Shown here: piece after piece, positions 11,368-22,671 of the stretch
Layout: the number at the start of each line of letters is the position of its first letter
How positions within the stretch are numbered: position 1 is the stretch's first letter
From: Pollenia angustigena
Lineage: Eukaryota; Arthropoda; Insecta; Diptera; Polleniidae
Length of the DNA stretch: 64,000 nt
Direction: 5' to 3'
Assembly: GCA_930367215.1 (NCBI GenBank)
Contig: OV884056.1
Location: 56,668,308 to 56,732,307 of the forward strand
The notes under the pieces: generated by a model
What the model saw: the letters and a program-made list of their open reading frames with translations, nothing else
Databases searched by the model: none
Told to the model about the DNA's origin: nothing
Program-made: the position numbers and the translations under genes

Positions 11368-12021
11368 CGCTGCCGCCAAAGTAATATTATTTTGACGTTG
11401 CAATGTCAATTTACCGCGTACAATCCAACCGGTTGTAGGTGGCGCTGGTAATTCTTCTTCTTGTGGAGCTTTAGCACCCACTTGTACACTGCCCACATAT
11501 TCATAAAGCATTTGCTTATTTAAACCGATAATATTGAAAGCATTTTCTGATGCCGGGAATAGCAGAAATAGATCTATAATAACAATTTCATTTTAGTTAA
11601 TTTGTTTTCAAGTAATAATTTGAGTAAAAAAATCAAAACAATATTGCTAAAGAAAAATTTGTTAAAAGATCTTTTTATGTATAAAAAATATCTACAATAC
11701 AAATATTTAATATATATAGTTAAGTTTTGTTGTTTAATTTCACTATACAAAAAAATATATTAAAAATCTTTATCAACACAAAATTAAATGAAATCGCATC
11801 AAGAGAAATGTAGAAATTTTCGATTTTTTATTTTGCTTATTTAGTTAAGTTAGTTGATTTTTTTTTAGAAACTTTTCGAATTTTTATATGGAAAATTACG
11901 TCATTTTTTTTTAAATATTTAGTTAAAAGATTATTAATTTATTTAATGAAATAGTTTTTAAAAATGTATTATTTTAAATTAAATACATACACACTAACAC
12001 TGAGCACTTGAAGCGCTTCAT
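11368..12021 (-). CDS. Large lipid transfer protein-type gene, first two coding exons (partial)
   Basis: Exon 1 runs 12021 to 11991 (31 bases) and ends at a consensus donor GTATGT. Exon 2 runs 11573 to 11368 (206 bases) between an acceptor TTATTATAG and a donor GTAAGT. Joining them keeps phase. The first residues are MKRFKCSVLVYLFLLFPA, a good signal peptide (basic start, hydrophobic core), so the product should enter the secretory pathway. Next come NAFNIIGLNKQMLYEYVGSV and then TTGWIVRGKLTLQRQNNITL. Tyr-x-Tyr-x-Gly followed some 20-25 residues later by a Gly-rich beta strand is the opening of the Vitellogenin_N / large lipid transfer domain (vitellogenin, apolipophorin, lipid transfer particle, MTP, cv-d). 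I infer that family but cannot say which member. Later exons would lie at lower coordinates, outside the window. It points the same way as the ABC transporter upstream. Confidence 0.68.
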
Positions 12022-13310
12022 ATTTTATTTTATTTTATTTAAGCGAAAAGTTTAAAAAAATTTCTTTTCTTTTAGTTTTAATTATTTTATTGTTTTTTAA
12101 ACACTTTCAGTTTTTAATGTTTCATTTTTTCAAAACTTTTTTTCTTAAAGATCGGGGTTGTTTGGTTGTTGTCTGATTATCTTTTGAAAGTCCAATTAAT
12201 TATGTATTTAAAGATAAGTTTTCTTTAAATGTTTGTTGTTATTGTTTTTTTTTATATATAAAACCGCAGTTTTAAAACTATATTCCGTATTTAACAAAAG
12301 TCCAAGTGTTGTGCTCGCGTTTAAAACTGCTACTGATCTTGAAACTCAGTAATTCTTTTTTAGATTTGAATATTGTTCGTAATCAGTAATTATTTTCATG
12401 AAAACTAAAGGCAATATTAGTGTCTTTTATTCTCTTAGAAATAAACTTAAGAGTAAAAGAGATAATATTTTCTCTTTATAATATTATTTGAAAGGATTTT
12501 TAACGGTATATTTTCGTTTCTTTCGATATTTTCTCTTTTAAATGTATAATCCGCTCTCTTCCTTTCTTTTTCTTAATATATCTTACATTCTTTTAAAAAA
12601 ACTTAAAGTAACTGACCATTTAAATTAATTTATTTTCATAATTTTGGATTTGTAAGTCTGTCACTTAGTTTTTCTGCGCGTGTGTGCTTCATGTGCATCA
12701 CTTCTTCTTTATTATTTTCAAGAAGGGCTTGGATTTTCTTAATGACTGGGTTTTTTTTCTCAATCTTGAAAACTTTATTGTTGCCAGTTGGCTGTGTTGG
12801 TTTTCCGTCCGTCCATTTTTTTAGTGTGTGTTCATTTACACTGTAGTGTTTGAGGCCATTGATTACAATTCATTATCAGCTTCAAGTTCATGTAGATTAA
12901 GTAATAAAGCCAGCACACACATATGTTGCATATTGTTTGCTATTGTTGCATGATGCACTTTTTACAGCCCAATCTGCCTGATGTCATTAAACTGAATGCG
13001 TTGCGTATGTTGTTCATTTTTGCCTGTATTTGAGGAAATGTGCACCGAAAAAACCCATTGAAATGCCATTTCGCTTTAGTTAGCCAGCCAGTATGGCGCA
13101 GAAAACTTAAGTCGTACTAGAAGATAAGGGAAATGTAAAGAAAATAAAAAGAGAAAAATACAGGGTGATAATGAAAATGGTTGAAGATGTTGCGAATTTA
13201 AAATAAAATGAAGGAGAATAGTAAGTAAGTAATTTCTGGTAGATCTGCAAAAATTAACTATGAATTTGTAACTAAGAATTTTAAATAATATTGGAGTATA
13301 ACGAAATTAT
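12022..13310. other. Probable upstream region and 5'UTR of the lipid-transfer gene
   Basis: No coding sequence is seen. On the minus strand, 12345-12300 reads GATCAGTAGC followed by AAACGCGAGCACAAC, with a CAGT that could be an initiator, and the text becomes A-rich up to the ATG at 12021. This is only suggestive of a transcription start. On the plus strand, TATATAAAA at 12254 is probably chance in AT-rich DNA. From about 12650 to 13060 base composition is more balanced, without codon structure. Confidence 0.35.
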
Positions 13311-13475
13311 CAGCCATGTCACAGAGTACAATTCCGTTCGGAATCGAAGAAAACATAATATATAATATGTTTATTGATAGAAAGTGTATTTTGATAGTTT
13401 TTTTGGCCTTTCAGATACAGAAAACTCCGAAATGAATTCCGTTTCCGAACGGAATTGTACTCTATGACATGGCTG
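13311..13475. mobile_element. 165-bp MITE with ~33-bp terminal inverted repeats
   Basis: The left end CAGCCATGTCACAGAGTACA and the next bases AATTCCGTTCGGAA are mirrored at the right end, which finishes GACATGGCTG, with one or two mismatches. The interior is AT-rich and non-coding. The flanks read AAATTAT and TTTATG, so a target-site duplication is not clear and the superfamily is left open. Confidence 0.85.
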
Positions 13476-13689
13476 TTTATGTATGTATGTACAAAATTTC
13501 AATAAAAGTTTATTCCATTCCGGTTTAAGTTCATCTGTTGTTTAATTATAATTCAGTTTTCGTTCCAACCTGATGCTTTTTTGACCTAATTTTAGTTCCA
13601 GCTCGGATCTCAATTATTATATTTTACTCACTTTCATTTGTTTGCATTAATTGTTTACATTTTTACGGTTGCTTTTTGCCCTTTATTTA

Positions 13690-13730
13690 TAACACTTAGG
13701 AATAAGGGACTTCGCCGGAAAATCTAGTTA
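13690..13730 (+). repeat. Short fragment GGGACTTCGCCGG shared with 42731
   Basis: GGGACTTCGCCGG is followed within about ten bases by CTAGT, both here and at 42731-42755. It may be a second Helitron-like 3' end, but there is no convincing hairpin. Confidence 0.3.
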
Positions 13731-13899
13731 AAACTATCGTTACATATACATAATCTTTATTTCATCAAGTCTTATTGAACTGTTTTAATTTCGCTACTTT
13801 GAGGGTTCCATTCTAAGGCTGATCTTGCTATACGGTAAATTGGTTTTCGATACGTGTGACCTATCCATTTCCTTCTCGCTATTTGACGTATTATCGTAT

Positions 13900-14288
13900 T
13901 ATTATGGAGCATATGTTAGGTTAAATAGGCAGCCGTCACGACCACGACTCACTTGGGTCCTTATAGCGGTCCCTTTGTGATACCCCTAGCCAGTGACAAG
14001 AGTCAGCCAGTATTCACCAGACTATTTCCCAGAGGTCACTGCAATCTCGAACCAACCCGATTCCCTGCAGAACAAGGAGATCGATTTCAGTCTCGCATTG
14101 GACAAATCGTCCAGACATGGCAATTCCGGCCTCCCAAAATGCCTAAACCTAACGCCCTCCAGACCCAGGCATTGACAGAGAAAGTGAAACACCATCTCCT
14201 CGTCCTCCTCATCATGACAACTCCTACAGTAGTCATTATACGCAAGATCTATCCTCCTAGCATGAGTCCCTATCACCCAATGGAGCAT
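13900..14288 (-). pseudogene. 3' fragment of a non-LTR retrotransposon ORF2
   Basis: Read on the minus strand from 14288, the frame gives HWVIGTHARRIDLAYNDYC then RSCHDEEDEEMVFHFLCQC. This Cys-x2-Cys ... His-x4-Cys motif occurs at the end of the reverse transcriptase/RNase H protein of jockey- and R1-type LINEs. The frame continues GLEGVRFRHFG and SLFCRESGWF before a stop at 14022. The following 120 bases look like its 3' untranslated end. The 5' part of the element is absent, as expected from incomplete reverse transcription. Confidence 0.8.
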
Positions 14289-14289
14289 A

Positions 14290-15061
14290 GTAATGCTTAG
14301 AAACGATTAAAAAAATTCGTGAAACAGGTTTTGGATTCAGATTAAAAATGGGTGTGCTTGTGTAATTCAATTTTTTTTAATGGTAAGTAGGTCAAACCAA
14401 TAATGAGCTGACGATTTATCGTTCGTCATTAACCAAGTTTCCCCTCTAAATAACATTGCTGACTTTACAAAAAATTTAATGTACGCATCTTTGTGTTTTG
14501 CGATATTTACGTTGACAAACAAATGCTGACCAGGCTTTTTAAAATCTGCTATAAACATCGTCTTCCATGTACATTTTTATTTCAGTTTTTTTGCCCGTTT
14601 TTAATATAGAAAACAAGAAATGCGTTATATTTATGAAGTGGGTTTTAGTTTTAACCTTAAATACGAAAAAAGACGAAATTTTGTTCGAATTTTCGAACAT
14701 AATATATTAACCAAAAACTACCAGTTTTAACATGGGCATGTTTCACTTAATGCTTAATAGTGTTTAGTTATATTGTAATCTTGTTAAAACTCGTTTTACC
14801 CCCCTTGGTATCTTAGATTTTTAATTTTTTTGATATTTTATTTTTCTACTAATGTTGCATAGTGTGTGGGCACCATAATATAGACTTTCAAAATCAAAAA
14901 CTCAAAAAATAAAATATTTAAAACCACACCGTTTTTGTATTTTTCTGTGTGCTTTCGTCTTAAAAACGAAACGCCACAATACCACACATGTGCTTTTAAA
15001 GGTACATGTTATTTGAAATCAAGTGATTTTTAGATCATGCCTGTTAGTTCGAATTTTTAAC
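14290..15061. other. No gene recognised
   Basis: Non-coding AT-rich DNA. About 14925-15050 is a diverged relative of 8470-8610, so at least part of it is repeat-derived. Confidence 0.5.
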
Positions 15062-15063
15062 TA

Positions 15064-15242
15064 CATATCGCACTTGATCAACAAGAGGGTATTAACTCTA
15101 ATTTAAAAAATGTTCAGTAGAAGCAAAACAATATTTAATTTGATACTAAAGGCATATGAAAAAGAATTTTTAAACCAACCGTTTCATAAGTGTAAAATAA
15201 AAGCTGTGAGTCAATACCCTCTTGTAGATCAAGTGCGATATG
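15064..15242. mobile_element. 179-bp MITE with TA target site (Tc1/mariner type)
   Basis: The ends CATATCGCACTTGATC and GATCAAGTGCGATATG are exact complements. The inverted match continues through ACAAGAGGGTATTAACTC and GAGTCAATACCCTCTTGT. TA precedes the element at 15062-15063 and follows it at 15243-15244, the target duplication of Tc1/mariner elements. The interior is non-coding. Confidence 0.9.
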
Positions 15243-15244
15243 TA

Positions 15245-15927
15245 AATATATACATAGGTATGAATGATATGTTACATACAATTTGAAATAAATATTTAAA
15301 AAGTTTGAAACTATTTGATATACAATTTCATAATGTTTAACTAAATTTACCTTAAGGCCAGATTCACAAGGAATTTCAGGATTTTTACTTGGTGCTCAGA
15401 AGCACACACATCTTCAATCAAGAAAACTTTTGAAAATCTAGCCCAAAACAACATTTCGTATTTAATTTTATTTTTTAAACATTCAAAACTAAATAACATT
15501 TTTATAAACGCCATTTACAGTTTCATACAAATTGTTGCTGAAGAAGAAGTAGACACAATTTTTTAAAAAACTTTTGGCTGATTTTTGTTTAAAAATGTAA
15601 GGGAAAATAGGAAATACCTTGGAGAAACATAAGAAAGAAGAAAAACGAAATTGTTGAAAGTATTGTCAACGAAGCTTAAAGCTATGTTTGATAAATACGT
15701 AATTTTTTTTGGGCAAAATTTGGAAACTTTTTCTAGATTAAAAATGTGTGCGCTTGTGATAAAATTGTTGCTCTAATGTGAGCACCAAATGAAAATGTTG
15801 CTGCCCCTGTGCATCTGTTCAAATTGACCAAAATAAAAAATAATCTACAAAAAAAAAACACTTAAAATATATTAAATACACCAAAAATAAAAAAAATAAG
15901 AATATAAAAAAAAGAAAATAAACAAAA
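15245..15927. other. No gene recognised
   Basis: AT-rich, with A and T homopolymer runs. There is no frame with recognisable content. Confidence 0.5.
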
Positions 15928-15935
15928 ATATTATA

Positions 15936-16170
15936 CAAGGCGAATTCATCCCAGGTAATCTCGGTACTACAACAAGTACAACTCGTACAAAAACCACAAG
16001 CAATTTGTTTTTGTAAAATCATTGTACAATGTCAAAAACAGAAATAAAACAAAACAGAAACAAAGATAATAAAAGAGAATAAACAAAATTTTGACATCCA
16101 ACAGTGATTTTAGCTAAAAGAAAAAGTTATCAGCAGGGCTTTTAAGACTACCTGTAATAAATTCGCCTTG
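15936..16170 (+). mobile_element. 235-bp hAT-type MITE, copy A
   Basis: The element begins CAAGGCGAATTCATCCCAGG and ends ATTCGCCTTG. It is flanked by a perfect 8-bp duplication ATATTATA at 15928-15935 and 16171-16178. An 8-bp duplication with CA...TG ends is diagnostic of the hAT superfamily. A nearly identical copy lies at 39965-40189 and a fragment at 39452. There is no coding capacity. Confidence 0.95.
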
Positions 16171-16424
16171 ATATTATAGCAGAAAAAATTGTGATATTTT
16201 GATATATTTTTTCTTCTATTTTTTTTTTTTATAAAATGTTAAACACCCCAACACTAATCCTTTACAAGTTTTGCATTTTATTAAAAAATTAGTCTAAATT
16301 TCTTAAAAAAAAAAACTGCTTTTCTCTCTTTTTTTAATTTTTAATTATTTTTTTTCTATAAATAAACATCGTGATATTAATTTTTCACTATACAGCATCC
16401 GTAAATCACAATAGATTAACATAC

Positions 16425-16820
16425 ATACATACATATCGTTACCTAAAACGCAAAAGACCCTATCTAACCAAATATTAAAAATCGATTTTTGTTTTCATTG
16501 ATTCTGATGTATTACATCAACACAAATGTCTTCAAACAATTATGGAATTTGCGATTTTATATGCAAAAAAACAAAAGGACCTATTTACAAAAGATTGAAT
16601 GGAAAACGCTAGAAGGCATAACTAATAGTTTGCATAATATGCAACATTGACAAAACAATCACGTACGTTTTACAAGAAAAATAAACGAAAAAGATATTAT
16701 AAATAGTTTAAGGCATTTTATTAATTTAGATCTTTAAATAGTGTTTGCATCTTCTGTAACATTTTCAAAATGTTAGATAGGACCATTTGGAATATAGGTG
16801 ACGATATGTATGTATATATA
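16425..16820. mobile_element. ~390-bp non-autonomous element, CATATCGTTACCTAAAACGC end
   Basis: The left end (CATATCGTTACCTAAAACGC, AAAAGACCCTATCTAAC) is mirrored imperfectly at the right end (GTTAGATAGGACCATTTGG, ATAGGTGACGATATG). Related ends occur at 20560 (CGTCACCTAAAATGC), 27383-27415 (GCATTTAGGTGACG, inverted) and 33163 (GCTGAAATGCAAAAAGAC). This is therefore a dispersed family. It sits just 3' of the ABC transporter gene. Confidence 0.7.
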
Positions 16821-16927
16821 TATATTTTTTTTTTAATAGTCTTAATTATTTTTGTTCAAATCCCAATTATACATTTACACATTTTTCTTTTTTCCATATA
16901 ATAAAAAAATTCAAGTCTTTATTTAAA

Positions 16928-19900
16928 CTAATGAGCTCCACCATGACCATGTCCTGCTCTTAAAATGGCTGAGGAATTCCCGCCACCATCATTAGCATTT
17001 GTTTTCTCTTGCAAATTTTCTGAGGAAGTAGAAGGAGCATCCAGATTTTTCAATTGTTGCTGCCACATTTCTGCATAGAGACCATTATCTTTCATAAGCA
17101 AATCATCATGGCGACCTCGCTCGGCTATGGAACCATCTTTTAATACCAAAATTTCATCAGCATGAATAATAGTGGACAATCTATGAGCTATAATAATAGT
17201 AGTTCTATTTGAGCAAACACGTTGTAAAGCTGCCTGTATATTTCTTTCGGTATTAGTGTCCAGAGCGGAAGTAGCCTCATCTAGCAAAACTAAAGTCGGA
17301 GCTTTAAGTAATGTTCTAGCAATGGCAATTCTTTGCTTTTCACCACCACTTAAACGTAGACCACGCTCACCCACTTTAGTCTCATAACGCTCGGGGAAAG
17401 TGAGAATGCGATCGTGTATATCAGCCAAACGAGCAGCCTCATAGACTTCATCACTACTGGAACCAATTTTGCCATACTCAATGTTATAGTAGATGCTGTT
17501 GTTAAACAATACTGTATCCTGAGGTACAACTCCAATAGCTTTCCGTAAACTTTTTTGTGTAACCAATTTAATGTCATGACCATCAATAAATATTGCGCCC
17601 GACTGTATGTCATAGAAACGGAAAAGTAAACGTACAATAGTACTTTTTCCAGCACCCGAGGGACCCACAATGGCCACTGTTTTGCCGGCTGGTACCGTAA
17701 ATGAAATATTTTTAAGAACAACCTTTTCGGGAGAATAACCAAAAGACACGTCCTTGAATTGTATGCTACCTCCCATTGTTTGTAGGGGACCACTGCCAGG
17801 AGCATCAATTATTTCCTCTTCTTCCTTTAACAAGTCAAACATATTCTCCATATCAACAAAATTCTTTTGTATGGCACGATAATAAGTGCCAAACCAATTA
17901 AGAGGCATATAAAGATCCATAAGGTAGGTAAAGAAGAGTACAAAGTCACCGACAGTTAAAGTTTGATGATGCACCACTAGATAAATACACAACATGGAAC
18001 CGCATAACAGGCCCAAACACAATATAATATTTTGAGAGGTATTTAAAATGTTAAGAGTCAATAAAGAAAGGAATTCTTCTTTCTGTAAAGGAAAAAAATG
18101 AAATATAAAAAACATGTCAATTTATAAAGTCAGTTCAGTTAAGTTCTAGTTCAGTTCTAGTATGGTTCTAGTTCTAGTTCAGTTCTAATTGAATTCTAGT
18201 ACAGTTTTAGTATAGTTTTAGTTCAGTTCTAGGTTGGTTCTTGTTTAGTTCAACTTCAGTTCCCTTTGAGCTTTAGTTCAGTTTTAGTCCATTTAACATC
18301 TATGTTGTTCAAATTTAATTTAGTTCTTGTAGTACAGTACTGGGTCACTTTTAATTCAATTCTGGTTTAGTTTAAGAGGTATGGTAATTACTTACTTGAT
18401 ATTTTTTAATTGCATCTCTATAGGCATTCACTTCATACTGTTCAGCGCCATAATATTTAACTGTTTCAAAATTTATTAATGAGTCTACACTACGTGCTCT
18501 TTGCTCATTATCGGCCTGATTCATGCGTCTTTGGTATTGGGTACGCCATTCGGTTACCAAAATTGTAGCCACTGAAACAATAGACGATTAATATTTTCCC
18601 AACAATAACACGCAAAATACTTACAAATATATAAAAACATGGTTAAGAATACAATTAAACCAAACCACCAATTAAAGGCATAAACGAAAAATACAACAGC
18701 CACTAATAAATCCACAATAGTCGGTGTAATTGAAAATATTATGTAGTTAAGTAAATTATTTATGGAGTCAGTACCACGATCCATTATACGCAAGACTTCG
18801 CCAGTTTTACGTTGCAGATGCCAACGTAAGGATAAAAGGTGTAAATGTTGAAAAAGATCCACTTCAATTTCTCTTGTTGTATACTGTTGCACTCTGATCC
18901 AGAGAAATGAACGCAAATTATTCAATAAACCCATAGTACCAGTGCCACCGCCCTGGAGGAATGATAGAGCCACATAAATGAGAACATAATCCCAGCGGAA
19001 AACAATTGGTTCAATGGTTAAGCTGTCCACTGCAAGAAATAAATTAATATAGAATCTTTTGAAATGTGAAACGTATTTATGTAGAAGAATTGTGTGAAAT
19101 GTAAAACGATTTAAAAAAATGATTTGAATTCATAACAAATCGCCAATTTATAAAAGTTGTAAAGCGACTCACATTAAATTAGCCGAAATATAAAACAGTT
19201 TGCTTAGAGTTTATCATGAATATAAACGGATTTATGTTGCAAGTTTTCAAATAGTTAAGACGTACTTTCAAAATTGGAGAAGCAATTTGTACTCACCGAG
19301 ATTTTTGCGATAAATAGGCAAAAACAATTTTATTACACGGCCTGCAGCCAATAATAAAATACATAACAAAACTGCAAGCTGCAGAATGGCATCCTTCTTT
19401 GGCCACAAATAGGGAAATAGTTTACGTAATTTCTTGAAAGCGTTCCGAAAGGCGGAACCTCTTTGTAGATTATCATTTTCGGGGTTCTCCTCATCTAAAC
19501 GACGGTGTTCGTCATAAAAGGCTACAATGCCGGGAGCCTTAAGACCCAATACAAAGATTAACAATGACGTAACGAATCGCGTAACAAAAAAGCCCATTTC
19601 AATTTTATCCTTGTTGCTAAAACAAAACCAAAATCAATGTTACAAAAATAAATTTTTATTATTATAGAAATATTTACGTTTTTAAATTAAACCACCAGTC
19701 TTCATGTCTCAGATTAATAAAAGCCAAAGATTCATTAATAAAAGCCAATGTCCAGAATAGTAACAATACTAATCCATGACCACGTGTAGGTAACGAAGGT
19801 AACATATAGTTCCTCTCTTTGTGCACCAAGCAAATAGAAAATGTATAAGAGACACAAATTAAAATAGTAGAAAGAATCTGAAATATAAAAAAAAATAAAA

Positions 19901-20265
19901 ATTTTGCAAAACAAAAAAAAAAATTACTATTAAAACTAACCATATAACCATAAACCACACTATCTGTATAGATTCGGGCATTTAATATAAATCTCACTAA
20001 TTGCAGCATCGGAAACAAACCCAACAGAAACAGTTGCAGACCATAAAGTCTAGACTTAACCAATAATAATGGAGATGATACGCGTGTGGCATATTTTCGA
20101 TACATATACAATTGGATTAGACCGAAAATTATTAGGAAACCACCGTATACGGAAGTACCCACAGTGTCCATAAAACAATGTGAGATGCCATGATTAATCC
20201 AGATTTGCGAAAACGTTACGTTGGGCGGACAATACAGCATGTTGATAAACAATAATGTTTGGCAG
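16928..20265 (-). CDS. Hmt-1: Half-type ABC transporter, Hmt-1 / ABCB6 orthologue (complete, six coding exons)
   Basis: The coding exons on the minus strand are 20240-19941, 19877-19678, 19616-19297, 19029-18625, 18571-18396 and 18082-16928. All have GT-AG borders and the phases join to an 851-residue product. The ATG at 20240 opens [18 protein letters not shown] and lies 25 bases after an acceptor at 20266-20267, so an upstream non-coding exon is likely. The first ~215 residues are the extra hydrophobic domain typical of ABCB6/Hmt1. A six-helix exporter domain follows, then the ATPase: Walker A GPSGAGKS near residue 607, Q-loop VVPQD near 655, signature LSGGEKQR near 711, Walker [13 protein letters not shown] near 731 and H-loop IAHR near 767. 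All catalytic residues are present. The tail is Gly/His-rich and ends in GHGHGGAH. Relatives move heavy-metal-phytochelatin complexes or porphyrins across vacuolar, mitochondrial or endosomal membranes as dimers. The Drosophila orthologue complements fission-yeast Hmt1. Confidence 0.95.
18120..18370 (-). repeat. Degenerate GTTCTAGTTCA minisatellite inside an intron
   Basis: Variants of AGTTCTAGTTCAGTT recur continuously through the intron between the fifth and sixth coding exons of the ABC transporter (18083-18395). The array leaves both splice sites intact. Confidence 0.85.
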
Positions 20266-21370
20266 CTGAAAATAAAAGAATTGGAATAAAAATATTTATT
20301 TTGTATGACTGGTGTACAAAATTGATACTTCAATTATAAATCAACAAAAAAATAAAAAAAAATTAAAGATATAATCGCGAGTCATGAAAAAAGTAAACTA
20401 CTAAATTCATTTATTTCTATTGATTTTACTCTACACCCAGGTGATAAGTTTTTAAATTTTTTTTATTGGAATAAAACAAAAAATTGCATTATAAAATACA
20501 ATGAAAAACATATAAAAAAAGTGATCGAAAGACTTAAGGCCCAACTATAATATTCATAACGTCACCTAAAATGCAAAAGGGCGTAACAACAAAAAAATTC
20601 AAAATCAATTTTTTGGCTGATTATGATACACTAGACTAAATGCATGTCCCTATAAAATTAAAAAAAATACAAATTAAAAGTGTTTTTGTAGAAAAGTTGT
20701 TAACAAGCTTTTCTTTTATTTCTTATTAAACAAAAAAAAAAAAGCAGAAAAATATCGAACAAGCCATTAAAAAAACAAATTTTTAATTTATTAAAGAAAC
20801 GCATTTTCTATTAATTACGTATCCTTAATTTTGTTGATAAACATTTTTTTTCGGGCTCCTGACGTTTTAATCTAATTCGGGTACGCTGAATCCTGTGGTG
20901 CTAGCCGTATTTTTAGGTAAGCTCTTGTTTTCGAGATATCGTCAGCTCATTATTGGTTTGACCTACCGACCATTTAAAAAAAAAGTCAGTTAGGTATGAG
21001 GAATATATTTTTAATGGTTTCTGAGATATTAAGCATTCACTTTGCTCCATATCAACTATTTTAAAGTTTTTTTAGTATTGTTTTGCTCTACACGCCACTA
21101 TTTGGCAATTGCACCAAATTCTTCATATAAAAACGTACAAAATTAATTGCACTATTGATTTGCTTCATTGTCGTAAGCAAAAGCATCGACGAATCAGTAA
21201 GTCTACGCAAAAGGCCTCCTGATTTTTTGTAGAGTTGTGTTTTTATTTATGCAATTGTTTTTGTAGCAATTGTTTTTGATATCTTCATCATGTTATACTC
21301 AAACAAAGTGTGTGTTGTTTTTTTAATTGTTGTATTTCTGCATAGATAATAGTTTTATGAAATAATAAAC
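20266..21370. other. Upstream region of the ABC transporter with repeat fragments
   Basis: No coding exon is seen. 20560-20660 is a fragment of the CGTCACCTAAAATGC family. 20870-20900 (TAATTCGGGTACGCTGAATCC) matches 53760-53780. 20946-21185 (CAGCTCATTATTGGTTTGAC to TTGCTTCATTGTCGTAAG) is a diverged direct copy of 28187-28447. Confidence 0.6.
20946..21185 (+). repeat. Dispersed repeat, copy 1 (partner 28187-28447)
   Basis: Shared landmarks in the same order and orientation are CAGCTCATTATTGG, GGTTTCTGAGATATTAAG, CTCCATATCAACTATT, ACGCCACT.TTTGGC and GCTTCATTGTCGTAAG. The copies differ by several indels. Confidence 0.85.
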
Positions 21371-21377
21371 GCGTTTA

Positions 21378-21857
21378 ATTATGCCTAGGGCGGCATAATT
21401 AAAAGGGTTCCCAAAATTTTAAGGTAAAAGAATGTAAGACGAACTCAAATTCGAAAATTGATTTGGTTTTACATTAAACGAATACGAAATTTATATTAAA
21501 TTATACCTATTAAGTAATTCTTGTTGAATTTACTTTTTTGTTTTTAAACACACCATTTATGTGTAACATTTTTAAAATTTTTGTTTGAAAATTATAAACA
21601 AAATTCTATGCATAAAATAATTGAAATATGTATGAAAAATAAGACTGATTTAGAGGTAATAAAATTTTGATTCACAATTCATGGCGACGTCCTAAAGGAC
21701 GTAATTATAAGTCAATACATATATAATTTAAACTTTTTTTTAATTTGTATTTCCATTTCCAGGCAAAAAATTCGAAAAATTGCAATTCCTATATAATCAA
21801 AAAGGGCGGCATATTAAAGAGTGCCTAGGGAGGAAGCAAGCCTAAATCCGCCACTGT
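21378..21857. mobile_element. Probable hAT-type right end, left end missing
   Basis: The sequence ends GCCTAAATCCGCCACTG, whose complement begins CAGTGGCGGA, a common hAT terminus. The word GCCTAGGGCGGCATAATTAAA occurs near 21383, and a related AAGGGCGGCATATTAAA with TGCCTAGGG lies at 21801-21830. Repetition of a word at both ends is the pattern of the better-defined elements here. No matching left terminus or target duplication was found. Confidence 0.5.
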
Positions 21858-21927
21858 TTTTAAAGCATCTTCCAAAATCTCTATGCGTTCATACGATGAT
21901 TTTTGATTGCATGTCTTTTTTTATTTA

Positions 21928-22297
21928 CAGTATGGCCTTGATTATCCGTCATTCGATTAACCGGCAGCTTCAATTAACTGGAAAATTTTTTTGCATTGAT
22001 TTAAATTACCTCTATTATCCGGCATTACCTGTGTTATCCGAAATTATAAACAAATTATCTTTTTTTCGTTTACTTTTGAGCAATCAAAAAAAAAAAAAAA
22101 AAATTTAAATAAACGAAGAAAGAGAATTTCCCCACGTACTGGAAGCATGTTCTGCAAAAAATTACTTTTTTTCTCAAGTTTACTTAATAATACATTATAT
22201 ATTTACATAAAATAACAAACACACAAAAAAAAAAAAAAAAAATAATAATCAAGAATGCTGCCGGCCCCGTCTATTATCGATAATCGAGGTCTCACTG
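21928..22297. mobile_element. 370-bp pogo/Tigger-like MITE
   Basis: The left end CAGTATGGCCTTGATTATCC and the right end complement CAGTGAGACCTCGATTATCG are related. They resemble the CAGT..GACCTCGATTATCCG termini of pogo/Tigger elements. TA precedes at 21926-21927 and follows at 22298-22299. The interior repeats ATTATCCG and ATTAACCGGC words and has A-runs, with no coding sequence. Confidence 0.8.
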
Positions 22298-22299
22298 TA

Positions 22300-22671
22300 T
22301 TTTCAACCACAAACTTCAAAGTAAGAATACTAATAAAACGTTTAACGAGAAATATAAAAAACGACATGAAAAACACAAAACGAGTTGTTTTGTTTGCCCC
22401 TCTTTTTTTTCTACACCGCTCGCCAACAACCAAAAGAGACGTCGTAAAACCTCCATGTGATTTGGCTGTTACTCAATGCATATCAATAAGCATACGTATG
22501 CTGCACAAGAAGCTACTTTTTAAAAATATTTTTAAGAAAAGTGGCGTATGCGGCACAAAATAACCACTACCACTACGACCACCTTATTTGGTCAGCCCAT
22601 CTGCCCTGGTATCCATATGAGCGTTACCCTTGAATGCTACGCAATCTCATTCAAAGACATCCGACATTTAA
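22300..22671. other. No gene recognised; fragment shared with 28840-28905
   Basis: 22495-22555 (TATGCTGCACAAGAAGCTACTTTTTAA to GCGTATGCGGCACA) resembles 28841-28905. From about 22575 the sequence may already belong to the LINE remnant to the right. Confidence 0.45.

Noticed and set aside
12254..12264. TATATAAAA as a plus-strand promoter
   Set aside because: No gene follows on the plus strand and such words are frequent in this AT-rich DNA.
13953..14300. 115-codon plus-strand frame
   Set aside because: Antisense of the non-LTR fragment whose Cys/His motif is on the minus strand.
17350..17808. 152-codon frame overlapping the ABC ATPase exon
   Set aside because: Same strand but another frame; the Walker and signature motifs are in the main frame.
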